8,629 nucleotides of DNA. Origin: Candidatus Nomurabacteria bacterium CG_4_10_14_0_2_um_filter_30_12. GTDB taxonomy: Bacteria; Patescibacteriota; Minisyncoccia; Phycocordibacterales; UBA9973. The notes under the pieces were generated by a model. That model was not told the DNA's origin. It ran no database searches and saw only the letters and a list, made by a program, of their open reading frames with translations. Positions 1 through 7,635 of the stretch are shown one piece after another; the stretch's first letter is position 1, and every line of letters starts with the position of its first letter. Location: positions 1 through 8,629 of the forward strand of contig PFOY01000041.1 of the NCBI GenBank assembly GCA_002792755.1. Reading direction: 5' to 3'. The position numbers and the translations under genes are program-made.

Positions 1-94
1 CCGTCCGACTGGGTCGGGATCCGCTCGGGCTTCTTTCCGCCTCCGCTTTCGCTCCGGCGGTTTTCAGACCTTCTCAGTTTTTGGGGAATCGGCA
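1..94. repeat. Left copy of a 94-bp perfect inverted repeat
   Basis: Bases 1-94 are the exact reverse complement of 8064-8157; the match fails at 95 versus 8063. Because it begins at the first base of the window, the true repeat may extend further left. It contains its own hairpin-prone core at 37-60 (CCGCC and GGCGG arms around a GCGAAAGC-type tip on the complementary strand). No transposase lies between the copies. It may be a dispersed repeat at which an assembly ended, a genuine long inverted repeat bounding an island, or a mis-assembled end. Confidence 0.95.
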
Positions 95-126
95 TTTTTT
101 GTTTTTATTGATGTGAAGTTTTAGGC

Positions 127-155
127 TTGATTTTTCCAACACATTATCCTATAAT
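127..155 (+). promoter_or_regulatory. Sigma-70-type promoter for the radical SAM operon
   Basis: A -35 box TTGATT at 127-132 is followed by a 17-bp spacer and a perfect -10 box TATAAT at 150-155. The expected start of transcription, about 7 bases after the -10 box, is near 162, only about 4 bases before the ATG at 166. The messenger would therefore be effectively leaderless, consistent with the absence of a Shine-Dalgarno sequence here. Confidence 0.75.
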
Positions 156-165
156 ATAAAAACGT

Positions 166-1584
166 ATGTCAAATGAAAATTTATCAACTCGTCTTGAGAG
201 ATCGTCAAGAAGGGATATTAAAAAAATTTTGATGATTAATCCTCAGTCTGAAACCCATTCTGAACAAGCCTCAAGATTTCCCCTCGGTTTATTTTCTATC
301 GCTACTTTTATAGCCGAAAAATTTAAAGGCCCATTGGATGTCAGTATTCTTGATCTACAAATTCAAACTCCAGACTTTGATATTGCTAAAGCCGTTGAAG
401 ATGTTAATCCTGATGTTGTTATGACCACTGCCATTACACCTTACGAACCGTATGCTCAAAAAATCGGTGAAATTGTCAGAGAGGTTAAGCCGACCTCACT
501 ATCTTTAATCGGTGGCTATCATGCAACAGCTCGACCAAGTGAAACTATAGCCTCTGGAAATTTTGATGTTGGCGCCATCGGTGAAGGCGAAGAAACAGTT
601 TTAGACTTTCTTAATGCTTTAGCAACGCATACATTAGATCAACCAGAAAAATTACTTGATATTCCTGGTCTTTTTTTCAAAGGTGATAACGGGCAAACTG
701 CATACTCTAAATTAAGAGTTCCTCAGCTACCATTGTCACAGTATCCTTGGGCTAGTAAAGGTCTAGAATTATTAGTAGGACAAACTGTTTCTTATCAAGT
801 ATTTGGTGACACTAAAAAATTTGATAGTCAACCGGGAACAATTATTACATCGCGAGGTTGTGTTCACAACTGTGCCAACTGTGGATCTAAGCAAATGTTT
901 CAAGTTGTTCGAAATCGTCCACCTAAAGATGTAGTCGGCGAAATTCGTTATCTTTATGATAAATACGGCACTAAAAATTTTTACTTTGCTGATGATACTA
1001 TTAATCAAGACCCTGAAAGATTAAATGAAATTAGTCGATTACTTATTCGTGAAGCTTTGCCAATTGAATGGGTAGGTATGGCCAGGGTAGATACGCTTAA
1101 ACCTGATCTATATAAATTAGCAGTTAAGGCAGGTGCTGTTGAATTTGCTTTCGGCGTTGAGTCTGCTGATCCTCAAGTTCTGGCTGCCCTTGAACAAAAC
1201 AAAGCCAATTTAGAAAATGTTGTTGCAACCACTCAAATGGTTAGAGATGCTGGAGCAGATGTTAAATATTATTTAATGACAGGCAATCCTAAAGAAACTC
1301 CTGAAAGCAGTCAAATGACTGCTGAATTTTTGCAAGCTACTCAACCAGATAAAATTAGAGTTTCTCGATCAATACCTTATCCAGGAGCTCCATTTATTGG
1401 CGAAATCGAAGTCGTTCCACCTTATGACAAACAATACGAACATTGGTGGGCTTTTCCACCACCTTCTAATCCTTTTGGACCACTACTTAATCTTACAAAA
1501 ACTTCTTTAATGAGTCCTGAGCAGATAGAAGAAGCTCGACAGCTATTAATTAGGACTCACCTTGCATATGGTGGGAAAATATAA
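166..1584 (+). CDS. B12-binding-domain radical SAM protein
   Basis: This is a 472-aa enzyme of the family that joins an N-terminal cobalamin-binding-type Rossmann domain (about residues 18-160) to a radical SAM barrel (about 215-410). The first domain shows the opening MINPQ followed by FPLGL, then GGYH at 116-119 and IGEGEET at 138-144. The 4Fe-4S ligands are C232, C236 and C239 in the CxxxCxxC motif, and the barrel segment FGVES lies at 329-333. Members of this family methylate or rearrange unactivated carbons and release 5'-deoxyadenosine and often SAH; the substrate cannot be read from the sequence. The cobalamin domain lacks an obvious DxHxxG motif, as is common in this group. The start is set by the promoter ending at 155. 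The nucleosidase gene follows after 2 bp, so the two are co-transcribed and likely functionally linked. Family call is sure; specific reaction unknown. Confidence 0.93.
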   Translation: MSNENLSTRLERSSRRDIKKILMINPQSETHSEQASRFPLGLFSIATFIAEKFKGPLDVSILDLQIQTPDFDIAKAVEDVNPDVVMTTAITPYEPYAQKIGEIVREVKPTSLSLIGGYHATARPSETIASGNFDVGAIGEGEETVLDFLNALATHTLDQPEKLLDIPGLFFKGDNGQTAYSKLRVPQLPLSQYPWASKGLELLVGQTVSYQVFGDTKKFDSQPGTIITSRGCVHNCANCGSKQMFQVVRNRPPKDVVGEIRYLYDKYGTKNFYFADDTINQDPERLNEISRLLIREALPIEWVGMARVDTLKPDLYKLAVKAGAVEFAFGVESADPQVLAALEQNKANLENVVATTQMVRDAGADVKYYLMTGNPKETPESSQMTAEFLQATQPDKIRVSRSIPYPGAPFIGEIEVVPPYDKQYEHWWAFPPPSNPFGPLLNLTKTSLMSPEQIEEARQLLIRTHLAYGGKI

Positions 1585-1586
1585 AT

Positions 1587-2282
1587 ATGTCAAATCATCA
1601 AGAAATAGGAGAAAATATTGGACTTGTTAGCGCTACCAACACAGAATTCAATATTTTAAATGGGCTGTTAGTAAACGGTGGCTTAAATAATTTAGAAGAA
1701 GGCAGGCTTGAAGATTTAAGATGGATGACGGGTTCATTTGAAGGTAAAAGAATAATCTTAGTAAGATCAGGTGTAGGAAAAGCTAATGCAGCTGCATCAA
1801 CCCAATATCTTATTGATAATTTTCATCCTGATATTGTTATTGATCTAGGATTAGCAGGTTTACTTGATCAAGCCTTACCACAAACAAGTGTGATTGTAGC
1901 GAATTCAGCCCAAGAATGGGACGCGGGTATACAGAAACCTGTTGAGAATAATACTGATTATGATACGGGTAAAGTTATTGAGAGAGCAAAAAAACTAGAT
2001 AAACGAGTTGTTAGTGGGACAATTATCACAGGAGACACTTTTATTACAGATCCTGAACAAAGAAATGAATTACAAATAAAACATAATGCCGTAGCGGTCG
2101 ATATGGAAAGTGCTGCTGTAGCGAAAATATGTCATAGAAATAGTGTCCCCTTTTTAATTATTAAAGCGTTTTCTGATTCGGCAGATAAAAATGCACAAGT
2201 TAGTTTGGATAGAAATTTTAATCATGCAGTAAAAGCAAGTTTTTCTGTTTTAAAAAAATTGATTCATAGAAAAATTGTTTAA
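1587..2282 (+). CDS. mtnN: MTA/SAH-type nucleosidase (phosphorylase superfamily)
   Basis: This 231-aa protein matches the 5'-methylthioadenosine/S-adenosylhomocysteine nucleosidase fold, which hydrolyses the glycosidic bond of MTA, SAH and 5'-deoxyadenosine in the cytoplasm. The three landmark acids can be placed: E20 in SATNTEF (equivalent to E12 of the E. coli enzyme), E174 in VDMESAA and D197 in AFSDSAD. GVGKANAAA near residue 62, DLGLAG near 90 and a GDTFI stretch near 150 also fit. Length agrees with the family. It starts 2 bp after the radical SAM gene, whose first nine coding bases (ATGTCAAAT) it repeats. A likely role is clearing 5'-deoxyadenosine or SAH made by its neighbour, which would relieve product inhibition; that is inference. 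Futalosine hydrolase and other nucleosidases of the same fold are less likely alternatives. Its stop codon overlaps the stop of the convergent HTH gene. Confidence 0.85.
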   Translation: MSNHQEIGENIGLVSATNTEFNILNGLLVNGGLNNLEEGRLEDLRWMTGSFEGKRIILVRSGVGKANAAASTQYLIDNFHPDIVIDLGLAGLLDQALPQTSVIVANSAQEWDAGIQKPVENNTDYDTGKVIERAKKLDKRVVSGTIITGDTFITDPEQRNELQIKHNAVAVDMESAAVAKICHRNSVPFLIIKAFSDSADKNAQVSLDRNFNHAVKASFSVLKKLIHRKIV

Positions 2283-2482
2283 TAATTATATTTTCTAACC
2301 AAATTTTTCAACTCATTGCTAATTCTTCTCTGTTTTTGATACTTAATTTTAAAATCAATAAAGCTTGATAAGACGGCGGCACGACTTCCGGTGATTCCCA
2401 TTACTTTTCCAATCTCTTTGAAAGTCATTTTCTGTTGACGAAGTTCCCAGGCTTGATAGTATCTTTTCAAATTCCTTGCCAT
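2279..2482 (-). CDS. Small helix-turn-helix protein
   Basis: A 67-aa basic protein. Residues about 19-45 (MTFKEIGKVMGITGSRAA and on) read as a helix-turn-helix of the sigma-70 region 4 type: a first helix ending in EIG, a glycine turn (GIT) and a recognition helix. A Lys/Arg-rich helical tail follows. It is probably a DNA-binding regulator; its target is unknown. The ATG at 2480-2482 lies 19 bases downstream of a structured leader (2502-2600), and no clear Shine-Dalgarno sequence precedes it. Its TAA and the TAA of the convergent nucleosidase share the palindrome TTAA at 2279-2282, so there is no room for a terminator between them. The HTH pattern and the leader structure favour a real gene, but a small size leaves doubt. 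Confidence 0.65.
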   Translation of the reverse strand: MARNLKRYYQAWELRQQKMTFKEIGKVMGITGSRAAVLSSFIDFKIKYQKQRRISNELKNLVRKYNY

Positions 2483-2501
2483 AGGTCTTTATAACAAACA
2501 A

Positions 2502-2600
2502 AGCTCCCCGTCAGCCGGAATCCTTGCGGATTCCCATAACCCTTTCGAGTTATGACCACGTTAGGTTAACTGAACAGGGAGCTCCTGTTTCCTAACGTGG
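2502..2600 (-). ncRNA. Structured RNA or 5' leader upstream of the HTH gene
   Basis: Read on the minus strand this stretch folds into consecutive stems. Stem C has 10 perfect pairs (2591-2600 with 2556-2565) and holds an inner 6-bp hairpin (2584-2589 with 2573-2578) with loop AGCTC. Stem B has 8 pairs (2547-2554 with 2535-2542) closed by a GAAA tetraloop. Stem A has 7 pairs (2528-2534 with 2517-2523) closed by a GCAA tetraloop. B and A abut with no spacer, so they could stack. The loop of C can pair with 2502-2508 (AGCTCCC against GGGAGCT), giving a pseudoknot. One pair in stem B (2541/2548) is G-U on the minus strand but a C-A clash on the plus strand, and both GNRA loops exist only on the minus strand, which fixes orientation. 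I do not recognise a known riboswitch or ribozyme class. Confidence 0.6.
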
Positions 2601-2733
2601 ATTACTTTCTTCCATGCTTAAATTAATTTAAGTTTAGGAAGACTAAATATCAAATTAATTATAACTTAAATTAAAATTAGTAGCTTTAATTAATAATCTT
2701 ATACATTGCTATATAGTAATAATAATCTTCACA
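2601..2733. other. AT-rich intergenic spacer with a 16-bp palindrome
   Basis: This spacer separates the minus-strand leader from the plus-strand cluster. It is almost entirely A and T and carries one perfect palindrome, CTTAAATTAATTTAAG, at 2617-2632. The palindrome might be a regulator site for either divergent transcript, but in DNA of this composition it could be chance. Nothing else is evident. The promoter for the minus-strand transcript should lie here; I could not choose one among many TATAAT-like runs. Confidence 0.4.
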
Positions 2734-2762
2734 TTGACAATATAGAAAATATATGTTACATT
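2734..2762 (+). promoter_or_regulatory. Promoter for the ATPase-TIR cluster
   Basis: A consensus -35 box TTGACA lies at 2734-2739. With a 17-bp spacer it pairs with TACATT at 2757-2762, which matches four of the six -10 bases. The predicted transcription start falls at about 2769, on the ATG at 2768. This argues for 2768 rather than the in-frame ATG at 2753, which lies inside the promoter. The -10 box is weak, so the call rests mainly on the -35 box and spacing. Confidence 0.5.
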
Positions 2763-2767
2763 TAATC

Positions 2768-2995
2768 ATGCCAAAACAAAAATTTACTTCAAAAAGAGCA
2801 AGATTTCTATCCGTTGCCGAAACAAGAACAAATACTATTATTGAAAAAATCCGAATATTAGGTAATTGTTCTAACCGGTCGCTTTACGAATACAGCAAAG
2901 ATGAAATTGACAAAATTTTCCGGGCTATCCAAGATAAACTAAACGAAACGAAAACACGGTTTATTGTTAAAAGAGAGAAAGAATTTAAATTGTAA
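2768..2995 (+). CDS. Small basic protein leading the defence-like cluster
   Basis: A 75-aa protein. After a basic N-terminus come two amphipathic helical stretches: one with the segment VAETRTNTIIEKIRILG, then GNCSNRSLYEY, then a helix around DEIDKIFRAIQDKLNET. From memory, short proteins with this RTN...LGNCSNRS.YEY...KIF pattern recur in mobile elements and CPR genomes, without a known function. I place the start at the sixth codon of the longest frame because the earlier ATG (2753) overlaps the promoter. The next gene begins 14 bp downstream on the same strand, so it could be co-transcribed and might act as an accessory or regulatory protein of the system; equally it may be an unrelated neighbour. 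No DNA-binding motif is clear. Confidence 0.7.
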   Translation: MPKQKFTSKRARFLSVAETRTNTIIEKIRILGNCSNRSLYEYSKDEIDKIFRAIQDKLNETKTRFIVKREKEFKL

Positions 2996-3009
2996 AATTA
3001 TATTATTTT

Positions 3010-5028
3010 ATGACTATTCTTGTTCAACCACAAAATAGAGAGAAAGAGTTAAAAACAATCCTAGATGGTTACAAAAAGTTTATTAATCACACTTATTGGT
3101 TATCTGACATATTTCAAAAGGATGGAATTCAAAATAGCTGGGGAGCTAGAGTTGGGAAAGGGAAAAATTGGTCTTGCAAGATTTTTTATAGTAAGAAAAA
3201 TGATTATGACATAGCTGGTTTAATAGATCATGGAACAACAGGATTAACAGGCATAATTCCAAATAATGAAAATGATATAAGGAAAGCACTAGATGAGAAC
3301 AACCCTTTTCGAGACAAAGAAAGGTTGTCTGCTTTTTTATCTCAAGATTGGAGTTCAAAATCATGGACTGATTTAGGATCTAGAGGTAGGGGGAAAGCAA
3401 TATTTATTGCTTCTTCAAAAGAAAAACGGATCTATTTTGATTCATTAAGGGTTACAGATAATAGGTATGTTTTTGGTTCTATTTATTTAGACAAAAACAC
3501 TAAAGAAATTAAGGAGGAAATATTATCAGATGAACAAGCATATAATAAAATAAAAGAAACATTTGGAAATAATATTCAATCACTAAAAGATTATGGAACA
3601 CGAATTTTTATCATAAGACCAGAAGAAGAATTAATAGAAGCAATATCCAAAGGTTATATTGATGATTTTATTAAAAGTACTTGGTGGGAAATTTTAGAAA
3701 AATATAAAGCAAGTATTGAAATTGTATTAAACGGGAAATCTCGAAAAATTGAAAACTCTCAAATACTTCCGGTAAATAAAATGCAAATTAAAGAAACCTA
3801 TCATTCAGGTTTAATAAAACTTCCTAAAAATAATGAATTAAAAATAAAAAATATTTCGTTATGCTATTTAGGTGATAAAGATATACCAGAATTTTATAAA
3901 GGTATTTCTATTCAAAGAGGAGGAATGGCAATAGAAAGATATCAAACTGAAAAACTATTAGATGAAGAATTTTCAGAAAAAATATTTGGAAGTATAGAAA
4001 TGGAATCAGAATTAGAATCTGAAATGCATAAACACGAAGGTCCAGAACATTGTGATTTTCGTTGGGTTGAAAATCCACCGGCTATAATATTAAAAATTAT
4101 TAAACAAGAAATAAAAAAATTTGCACAGAAATTTAAGTTAATTGAATACGAAGATATTCATGTTGATAAAAAACAAAGAGAAACTGAGCTAAATACTTTA
4201 AAAGAATTAAACGATTTTGCAAATAAAATTGGATTAAAAGGGTTGGGCTGGAAAAATAAGAAAAGAAATGTAGAAAATAGAGACGATAATAAACCATTAA
4301 GACTATCTTTTTCTGATTTTGAATTGCCTGGAACCAGCCCTAGAGTAGAAGTGGGAGATTTAATAAAAGGAACATATGTAAAACCAATAAATGAAACTGA
4401 TAAAAAAATTCAAGTTCTCGTAAGAATTTTTATATTGAATGAGTCTAAAAAAGAACTTTGTTTACAAGAAAAAGTTATTCAGTTATCTAACGCAACAATT
4501 GAAAAAATTGGGTGGGAAGAAATTAAAATAAGTGAAATATATACACCAGGAAAATATATTGTTAGGGCTAAATTAATAAGTCTAGAAAATATTAATATAA
4601 AAGGTGAAATTAATTATGAAAAAGGTGACGAAATATATATAGCTTCTCGATCCTTTTATGTTGGAATTGATCCAAAGTCAAAAGGATTATTTGAAGATAT
4701 AAAAGCTCAAAAAGATTTATCTAAAGACAAGTATATTTGGGTCGAGGAAAGTAATTCTGGCGAGGGATTTATACTTTATTATAATCTTCTTCATCCAATT
4801 ATTAAAAAATTGATTGATAAAGATCAAGATTCTTTAAAAGAACTTTGGATTAGAGAAGGACTTATATATTTATTACAGATTAGGTTTTCCGAAGATCAAA
4901 GTCTATTAAAGGAAAGTCAAAAACCAGTTTATTTTAACGAAAAAAATTTAAAAGAAAACAACTTAAATGTAATTATTAATATTTTATTAAAACATAGAAG
5001 TATTTTCCTTTGGGGAAGGGAAAAATAA
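3010..5028 (+). CDS. GHKL-type (Hsp90/MutL/MORC-like) ATPase
   Basis: This 672-aa cytoplasmic protein has the three ATP-binding motifs of the GHKL fold in order. The N-box is D38xxxN42 in KDGIQNSWGAR, motif II is D73-H-G75-T-T-G78-L at 73-79, and the lid/G2 loop is G123-S-R-G126-R-G128-K129. A transducer-like region follows with QRGGM at 302-306 and a HEGPEHCDF patch at 342-350. A charged helical linker comes next, then a beta-rich, probably Ig-like domain from about 438 (LPGTSPRVEVGD) to about 560, and a helical C-terminus. The usual N-box Glu is Asp here and the common NSWDA is NSWGA. ATP-driven dimer clamps of this class occur in restriction and defence loci, so it may sense or gate. It forms a tight operon with three downstream genes. 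The start ATG lacks a clear Shine-Dalgarno sequence. The fold is well supported; the job is inference. Confidence 0.85.
   Translation: MTILVQPQNREKELKTILDGYKKFINHTYWLSDIFQKDGIQNSWGARVGKGKNWSCKIFYSKKNDYDIAGLIDHGTTGLTGIIPNNENDIRKALDENNPFRDKERLSAFLSQDWSSKSWTDLGSRGRGKAIFIASSKEKRIYFDSLRVTDNRYVFGSIYLDKNTKEIKEEILSDEQAYNKIKETFGNNIQSLKDYGTRIFIIRPEEELIEAISKGYIDDFIKSTWWEILEKYKASIEIVLNGKSRKIENSQILPVNKMQIKETYHSGLIKLPKNNELKIKNISLCYLGDKDIPEFYKGISIQRGGMAIERYQTEKLLDEEFSEKIFGSIEMESELESEMHKHEGPEHCDFRWVENPPAIILKIIKQEIKKFAQKFKLIEYEDIHVDKKQRETELNTLKELNDFANKIGLKGLGWKNKKRNVENRDDNKPLRLSFSDFELPGTSPRVEVGDLIKGTYVKPINETDKKIQVLVRIFILNESKKELCLQEKVIQLSNATIEKIGWEEIKISEIYTPGKYIVRAKLISLENINIKGEINYEKGDEIYIASRSFYVGIDPKSKGLFEDIKAQKDLSKDKYIWVEESNSGEGFILYYNLLHPIIKKLIDKDQDSLKELWIREGLIYLLQIRFSEDQSLLKESQKPVYFNEKNLKENNLNVIINILLKHRSIFLWGREK
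5012..5020 (+). promoter_or_regulatory. Purine-rich ribosome binding site for the 218-aa protein
   Basis: GGGGAAGGG at 5012-5020 lies 10 bases before the ATG at 5031 and inside the end of the ATPase gene. It is the clearest Shine-Dalgarno-like run in the window. It supports the ATG at 5031 over an in-frame TTG at 5010, which overlaps this site. Confidence 0.55.
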
Positions 5029-5030
5029 TT

Positions 5031-5687
5031 ATGGTAACTATTTTTAGAAAAAATAATAAATTAATTTACAAAAGTAAAAGCGGATTAATGAATAAAAAAG
5101 AAATAACCAAGGCAGAAAAAATATATAAAGAATTATCTATAAATTTATCGTCACTAGAAAAAAGTTTGAGTACAGAAAAAAATGTTTTAAGAAAATGGTA
5201 CAAAGTAGGATTCGTTTTAAAAAAATTAGTAAAAAAATATAAATTAGAAGAGTTAAATGAATATGAATCTTTCTGGATTTCTGTATATGATTATGTTCCA
5301 AAATTAATCCAAAAAAATACTATTCCAAAAAGATCAATTAATTGGAAACAGAATCATTTTTATCAGTGTATGCAAATGACTAAATACAATTGGAAAACAG
5401 TAATGTCTATAGGTAACTGGTCTATATGGAGAGAGATATTTGATAATAAAAAAATAATTGAAGACAATAGAATTTTAAGTTGGGTAATAGAAAAGTTAAA
5501 AAAATTTAAGAAATATAAATTAGGTCATAAAGATATACGACCGTTTCTTTATGCCGTTAGTAATAGATTAAAAAAAATCGATACAAGCGTATTAACCCAA
5601 AAAGAACTTTACTATAAATTAGATCAAATTAATTTCAGAATAGATCCCCTAAATAAAAAAATAGAATTCAACTATGTACAGAAATAA
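5031..5687 (+). CDS. Helical protein of unknown family, partner of the GHKL ATPase
   Basis: This 218-aa, Lys-rich protein appears all-helical with no membrane segment or recognisable catalytic motif. Notable features are a leading coiled-coil-prone part (about 22-70), an aromatic segment (FWISVYDYVP, 81-90) and a dense aromatic block at about 105-135 containing NHFYQC, YNW and GNWSIWREIF. The aromatic block is the kind of conserved core expected of a real family. I do not recognise it. It starts 2 bp after the ATPase stop and overlaps the next gene by 14 bp, so stoichiometric co-translation is likely. A role as adaptor, target recogniser or regulatory subunit of the ATPase is possible but is inference. 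The ATG at 5031 is chosen over an upstream TTG because of the purine-rich site at 5012-5020. Confidence 0.85.
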   Translation: MVTIFRKNNKLIYKSKSGLMNKKEITKAEKIYKELSINLSSLEKSLSTEKNVLRKWYKVGFVLKKLVKKYKLEELNEYESFWISVYDYVPKLIQKNTIPKRSINWKQNHFYQCMQMTKYNWKTVMSIGNWSIWREIFDNKKIIEDNRILSWVIEKLKKFKKYKLGHKDIRPFLYAVSNRLKKIDTSVLTQKELYYKLDQINFRIDPLNKKIEFNYVQK

Positions 5688-6069
5688 AATTAGTCATCTC
5701 GAGTTTATTCAGAAAGTAATTAACCGACTAGCGAATAATTCTTTTTTAATAAAAGGATGGTGTGTCACTTTAGTTGCCGCATTAGCTACTCTTTCTTCTG
5801 GAACAAAAGATCAATATTTAATAATCGCATACTTACCTGTTATTATTTTTTGTTTCTTAGATACATATTATCTTTGGCAGGAAAGACTATATAGAGAATA
5901 TTTTGAAAAAATAAGATCAAAGAAAGAAAACGATATAGATTTTTCAATGATTATAAGCAACGAAATTTTAGATAAATGTGATTATTTTGAAACATTTTTT
6001 TCAAAAGCCATAATGCCTTTCTACTTGGGAGTAATAGGAACAGTAATAGTATTAATGTTTTTGTTTTAG
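5674..6069 (+). CDS. Small three-helix membrane protein, candidate effector
   Basis: This 131-aa protein has three probable membrane helices: about 24-41 (FLIKGWCVTLVAALATL), 49-68 and 112-131, the last reaching the C-terminus. The segment between helices 2 and 3 is charged (WQERLYREYFEKIRSKKEND) and probably cytoplasmic. The N-terminus has the pattern EFIQKVINRLANNSFLIKGW. From memory this resembles a family of small membrane proteins encoded next to TIR-like (DUF1863) genes; I could not verify this. It begins inside the preceding gene (14-bp overlap) and ends 1 bp before the TIR-like gene, the tightest pairing in the cluster. By analogy with other defence systems it may disrupt the membrane when triggered by the TIR product or the ATPase. 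That role is inference; the membrane topology is well supported. Confidence 0.88.
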   Translation: MYRNKISHLEFIQKVINRLANNSFLIKGWCVTLVAALATLSSGTKDQYLIIAYLPVIIFCFLDTYYLWQERLYREYFEKIRSKKENDIDFSMIISNEILDKCDYFETFFSKAIMPFYLGVIGTVIVLMFLF

Positions 6070-6070
6070 T

Positions 6071-6649
6071 ATGGCAAAAAGAGTATTTTTTAGTTTTCAT
6101 TACGAAGATGTTAAAACATTTCGTGTTAATGTAGTAAGACAACATGATCTTACAAAGGAAACAGGAGAAGCAGGTTTTTTTGATGCTTCAATTTGGGAGG
6201 ATGCAGAGTTACACGGAGATTATGCTGTTAAAAATTTAATAAATAGAAGCTTGAATAATACAACAGTAACGTGCGTTTTAATAGGAACGAATACCTGGAG
6301 TAGAAGATGGGTAAAATATGAAATTTTAAAAAGTTATGAAAGAGGAAATGTTTTGATAGGAATTTATATAAATAGTATTCCTGATAAATATAGACAAATA
6401 TTCATTCAGGGAGCTAATCCATTTAGTTACCTTGGTTTTTTTATAGATAAAGTTGGTCATTTGAATTATTATCAAGAACATAACGGAATGAAATGGAGTA
6501 AATATCAAGATTTGGTTGCTACTAGTAAAAATTTTGATCAAAAATATTGGAATAGAAGCTATCAATTATCTGAATGGATTACTTGTTATGATTGGATGAA
6601 AGATGACGGATATAATAATTTTGCTAATTGGATAGAAGAAGCAAAATAA
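6071..6649 (+). CDS. TIR-like (DUF1863 / ThsB-like) protein
   Basis: This 192-aa protein has the signature of the MTH538/DUF1863 branch of TIR-like domains, to which Thoeris ThsB belongs. It opens with RVFFSFHYEDV (4-14), followed by GFFDASIWEDA at 36-45, where TIR proteins carry the catalytic-face loop. Then come VTCVLIGTNTW (66-76) and RRWVKYEI with E84, at the position of the family's conserved glutamate. GNVLIGIYI follows. ThsB proteins make a cyclic ADP-ribose-type signal from NAD upon phage infection. Whether this protein is catalytic or only a sensor cannot be decided here. A C-terminal extension rich in Trp and Tyr (about 130-192) goes beyond the core domain. It starts 1 bp after the membrane protein gene and closes the cluster. 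No ThsA is nearby, so its signal, if made, must act on another partner. Confidence 0.88.
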   Translation: MAKRVFFSFHYEDVKTFRVNVVRQHDLTKETGEAGFFDASIWEDAELHGDYAVKNLINRSLNNTTVTCVLIGTNTWSRRWVKYEILKSYERGNVLIGIYINSIPDKYRQIFIQGANPFSYLGFFIDKVGHLNYYQEHNGMKWSKYQDLVATSKNFDQKYWNRSYQLSEWITCYDWMKDDGYNNFANWIEEAK

Positions 6650-6665
6650 TAATTAAAGATAAAAA

Positions 6666-7175
6666 TTACTTTTTCCAAACCCCAACCTTTAATTTTTTTG
6701 CTTCTTTCTCCGCAAATAATAACTCATCCTGATATTTTATTTTGGCTCTTTTCTCATAAAGCACAACCCTCGCCAAGCCATTTTTTACCAACTCAATATT
6801 AAGATTAACTCCACCAATAAAAACATAACCTAAAGTTCTACCAAATTTATCAACCTTATATTTGGCTTCTTGTTCAAAACTTATTTCTTTTCCCAAGACT
6901 AAATTTTGAGTAAATGCTTTTGCTTCTTCAAAATATGGTTCTTTAACTTCCGGTGCATTAATTCCATAAAGCCTAAAAGTTTTCCCATTGCTTAACTTCA
7001 AAGTATCTCCGTCAGACACTTCAGCAACTGTAAGTCTTTGGGGTATAGGGGATATTAGGGGTGTTGGAGGATATGGGGAAAATTTAGTTTTTTGTTTCTC
7101 AAAGTAACTACCACCAAAGAAGGATAGAACTATAAGGGTAAAAATTAAAACATAGGATAAAGCTTTATTTTTCAT
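6666..7175 (-). CDS. Membrane-anchored or secreted thermonuclease (SNase-like)
   Basis: A 169-aa Ca-dependent nuclease of the staphylococcal nuclease family, which cleaves DNA and RNA outside the cytoplasm. Residues 5-22 form a hydrophobic signal anchor, and 33-46 are a proline-rich linker. The catalytic domain starts near 47. VSDGDTLKL gives D55 and D57, FRLYGINAPE gives R68 and E76, and DKFGRTLGY gives R113. These match D19, D21, R35, E43 and R87 of nuclease A. The calcium ligand D40 corresponds to N73 here, a conservative change. Its ATG overlaps the stop of the upstream SpoVT/AbrB-like gene as ATGA, so the two are translationally coupled. It converges with the TIR gene with 16 bp between stops. 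In a CPR-like cell such an enzyme could scavenge nucleotides from outside. Confidence 0.93.
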   Translation of the reverse strand: MKNKALSYVLIFTLIVLSFFGGSYFEKQKTKFSPYPPTPLISPIPQRLTVAEVSDGDTLKLSNGKTFRLYGINAPEVKEPYFEEAKAFTQNLVLGKEISFEQEAKYKVDKFGRTLGYVFIGGVNLNIELVKNGLARVVLYEKRAKIKYQDELLFAEKEAKKLKVGVWKK

Positions 7176-7336
7176 TTCTCTTTTGAGTCTTTTATAATAA
7201 TCCTTTTATCTTTCTCATCCAACTCAAATTCCAGATTCTGATTCTGTCTCCAGTTTAAAGCTTTCAAGAATTCACGAGGGATAGTAATAACTTTTGAATA
7301 TTTACCTGATGAAGTAATCTTTCTGATAATCTTCAT
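7172..7336 (-). CDS. SpoVT/AbrB-like (MazE-type) DNA-binding protein
   Basis: A 54-aa protein read on the minus strand from the ATG at 7336. It begins MKIIRKITSSGKYSKVITIP, followed by REFLKALNW, a short acidic turn and a closing strand KRIIIKD. This is the swapped-hairpin barrel pattern (K-x-T-S/R-G-K...V-x-I-P) of AbrB, SpoVT and MazE proteins, which bind operators as dimers. Its TGA (7172-7174) overlaps the thermonuclease ATG (7173-7175). A promoter with a -10 box 9 bases before the ATG supports the start. It could regulate its own operon, perhaps through the CCGGTCGGG inverted repeat just upstream (7382-7430); it could also be an antitoxin-type relic. No toxin gene is adjacent. Confidence 0.82.
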   Translation of the reverse strand: MKIIRKITSSGKYSKVITIPREFLKALNWRQNQNLEFELDEKDKRIIIKDSKEK

Positions 7337-7345
7337 GATTCTTTT

Positions 7346-7375
7346 ATATTACAACTTTTGATTTTTATTTTTCAA
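7346..7375 (-). promoter_or_regulatory. Promoter for the AbrB-like/thermonuclease operon
   Basis: On the minus strand a -35 box TTGAAA (7370-7375) is followed by 18 bp and a -10 box TAATAT (7346-7351). The expected transcription start near 7339 is about 3 bases from the ATG at 7336, another near-leaderless arrangement. An overlapping TATAAA-like reading of the -10 box is possible. Confidence 0.55.
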
Positions 7376-7381
7376 CTTGAA

Positions 7382-7592
7382 CCGGTCGGGACTAATTACT
7401 AAAAAGCAAAATAAAGTGTACCCCGACCGGAACACACAAGCGATTAACAAACAAGTCCTCACTCTCGTCTTGCCGGAAGAAGAGAGGGAGGCAGAGGAAG
7501 AGAAGATTAAAATTGGTCGATCTGAAAATGCCGCTCGATTGCGGGTATGGTTTAACTTAAGGACTTGTAACCCGTAATGGAGCGAGTCCCGA
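7382..7592. other. Multi-helix, potentially bistable structured region
   Basis: Two folds compete for the left arm. CCGGTCGGG (7382-7390) can pair locally with CCCGACCGG (7422-7430, nine pairs), or TCGGGACT (7386-7393) can close a 200-base domain with AGTCCCGA (7585-7592, eight pairs). Inside the domain, ACAAGT (7451-7456) pairs with ACTTGT (7563-7568). This stacks on a hairpin at 7457-7491 made of 4, 5 and 4 pairs separated by single A/G mismatches, with loop GCCGG. CGGGT/ACCCG (7542-7546 with 7570-7574) is a further option. The nesting suggests a structured RNA of about 200 nt or an operator region for the divergent AbrB-like operon. I recognise no Rfam-type family, and orientation is unsettled. 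Confidence 0.45.
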
Positions 7593-7635
7593 TAACCTCT
7601 GATCTACCCAACTACAGAAACAAACTACAACCATA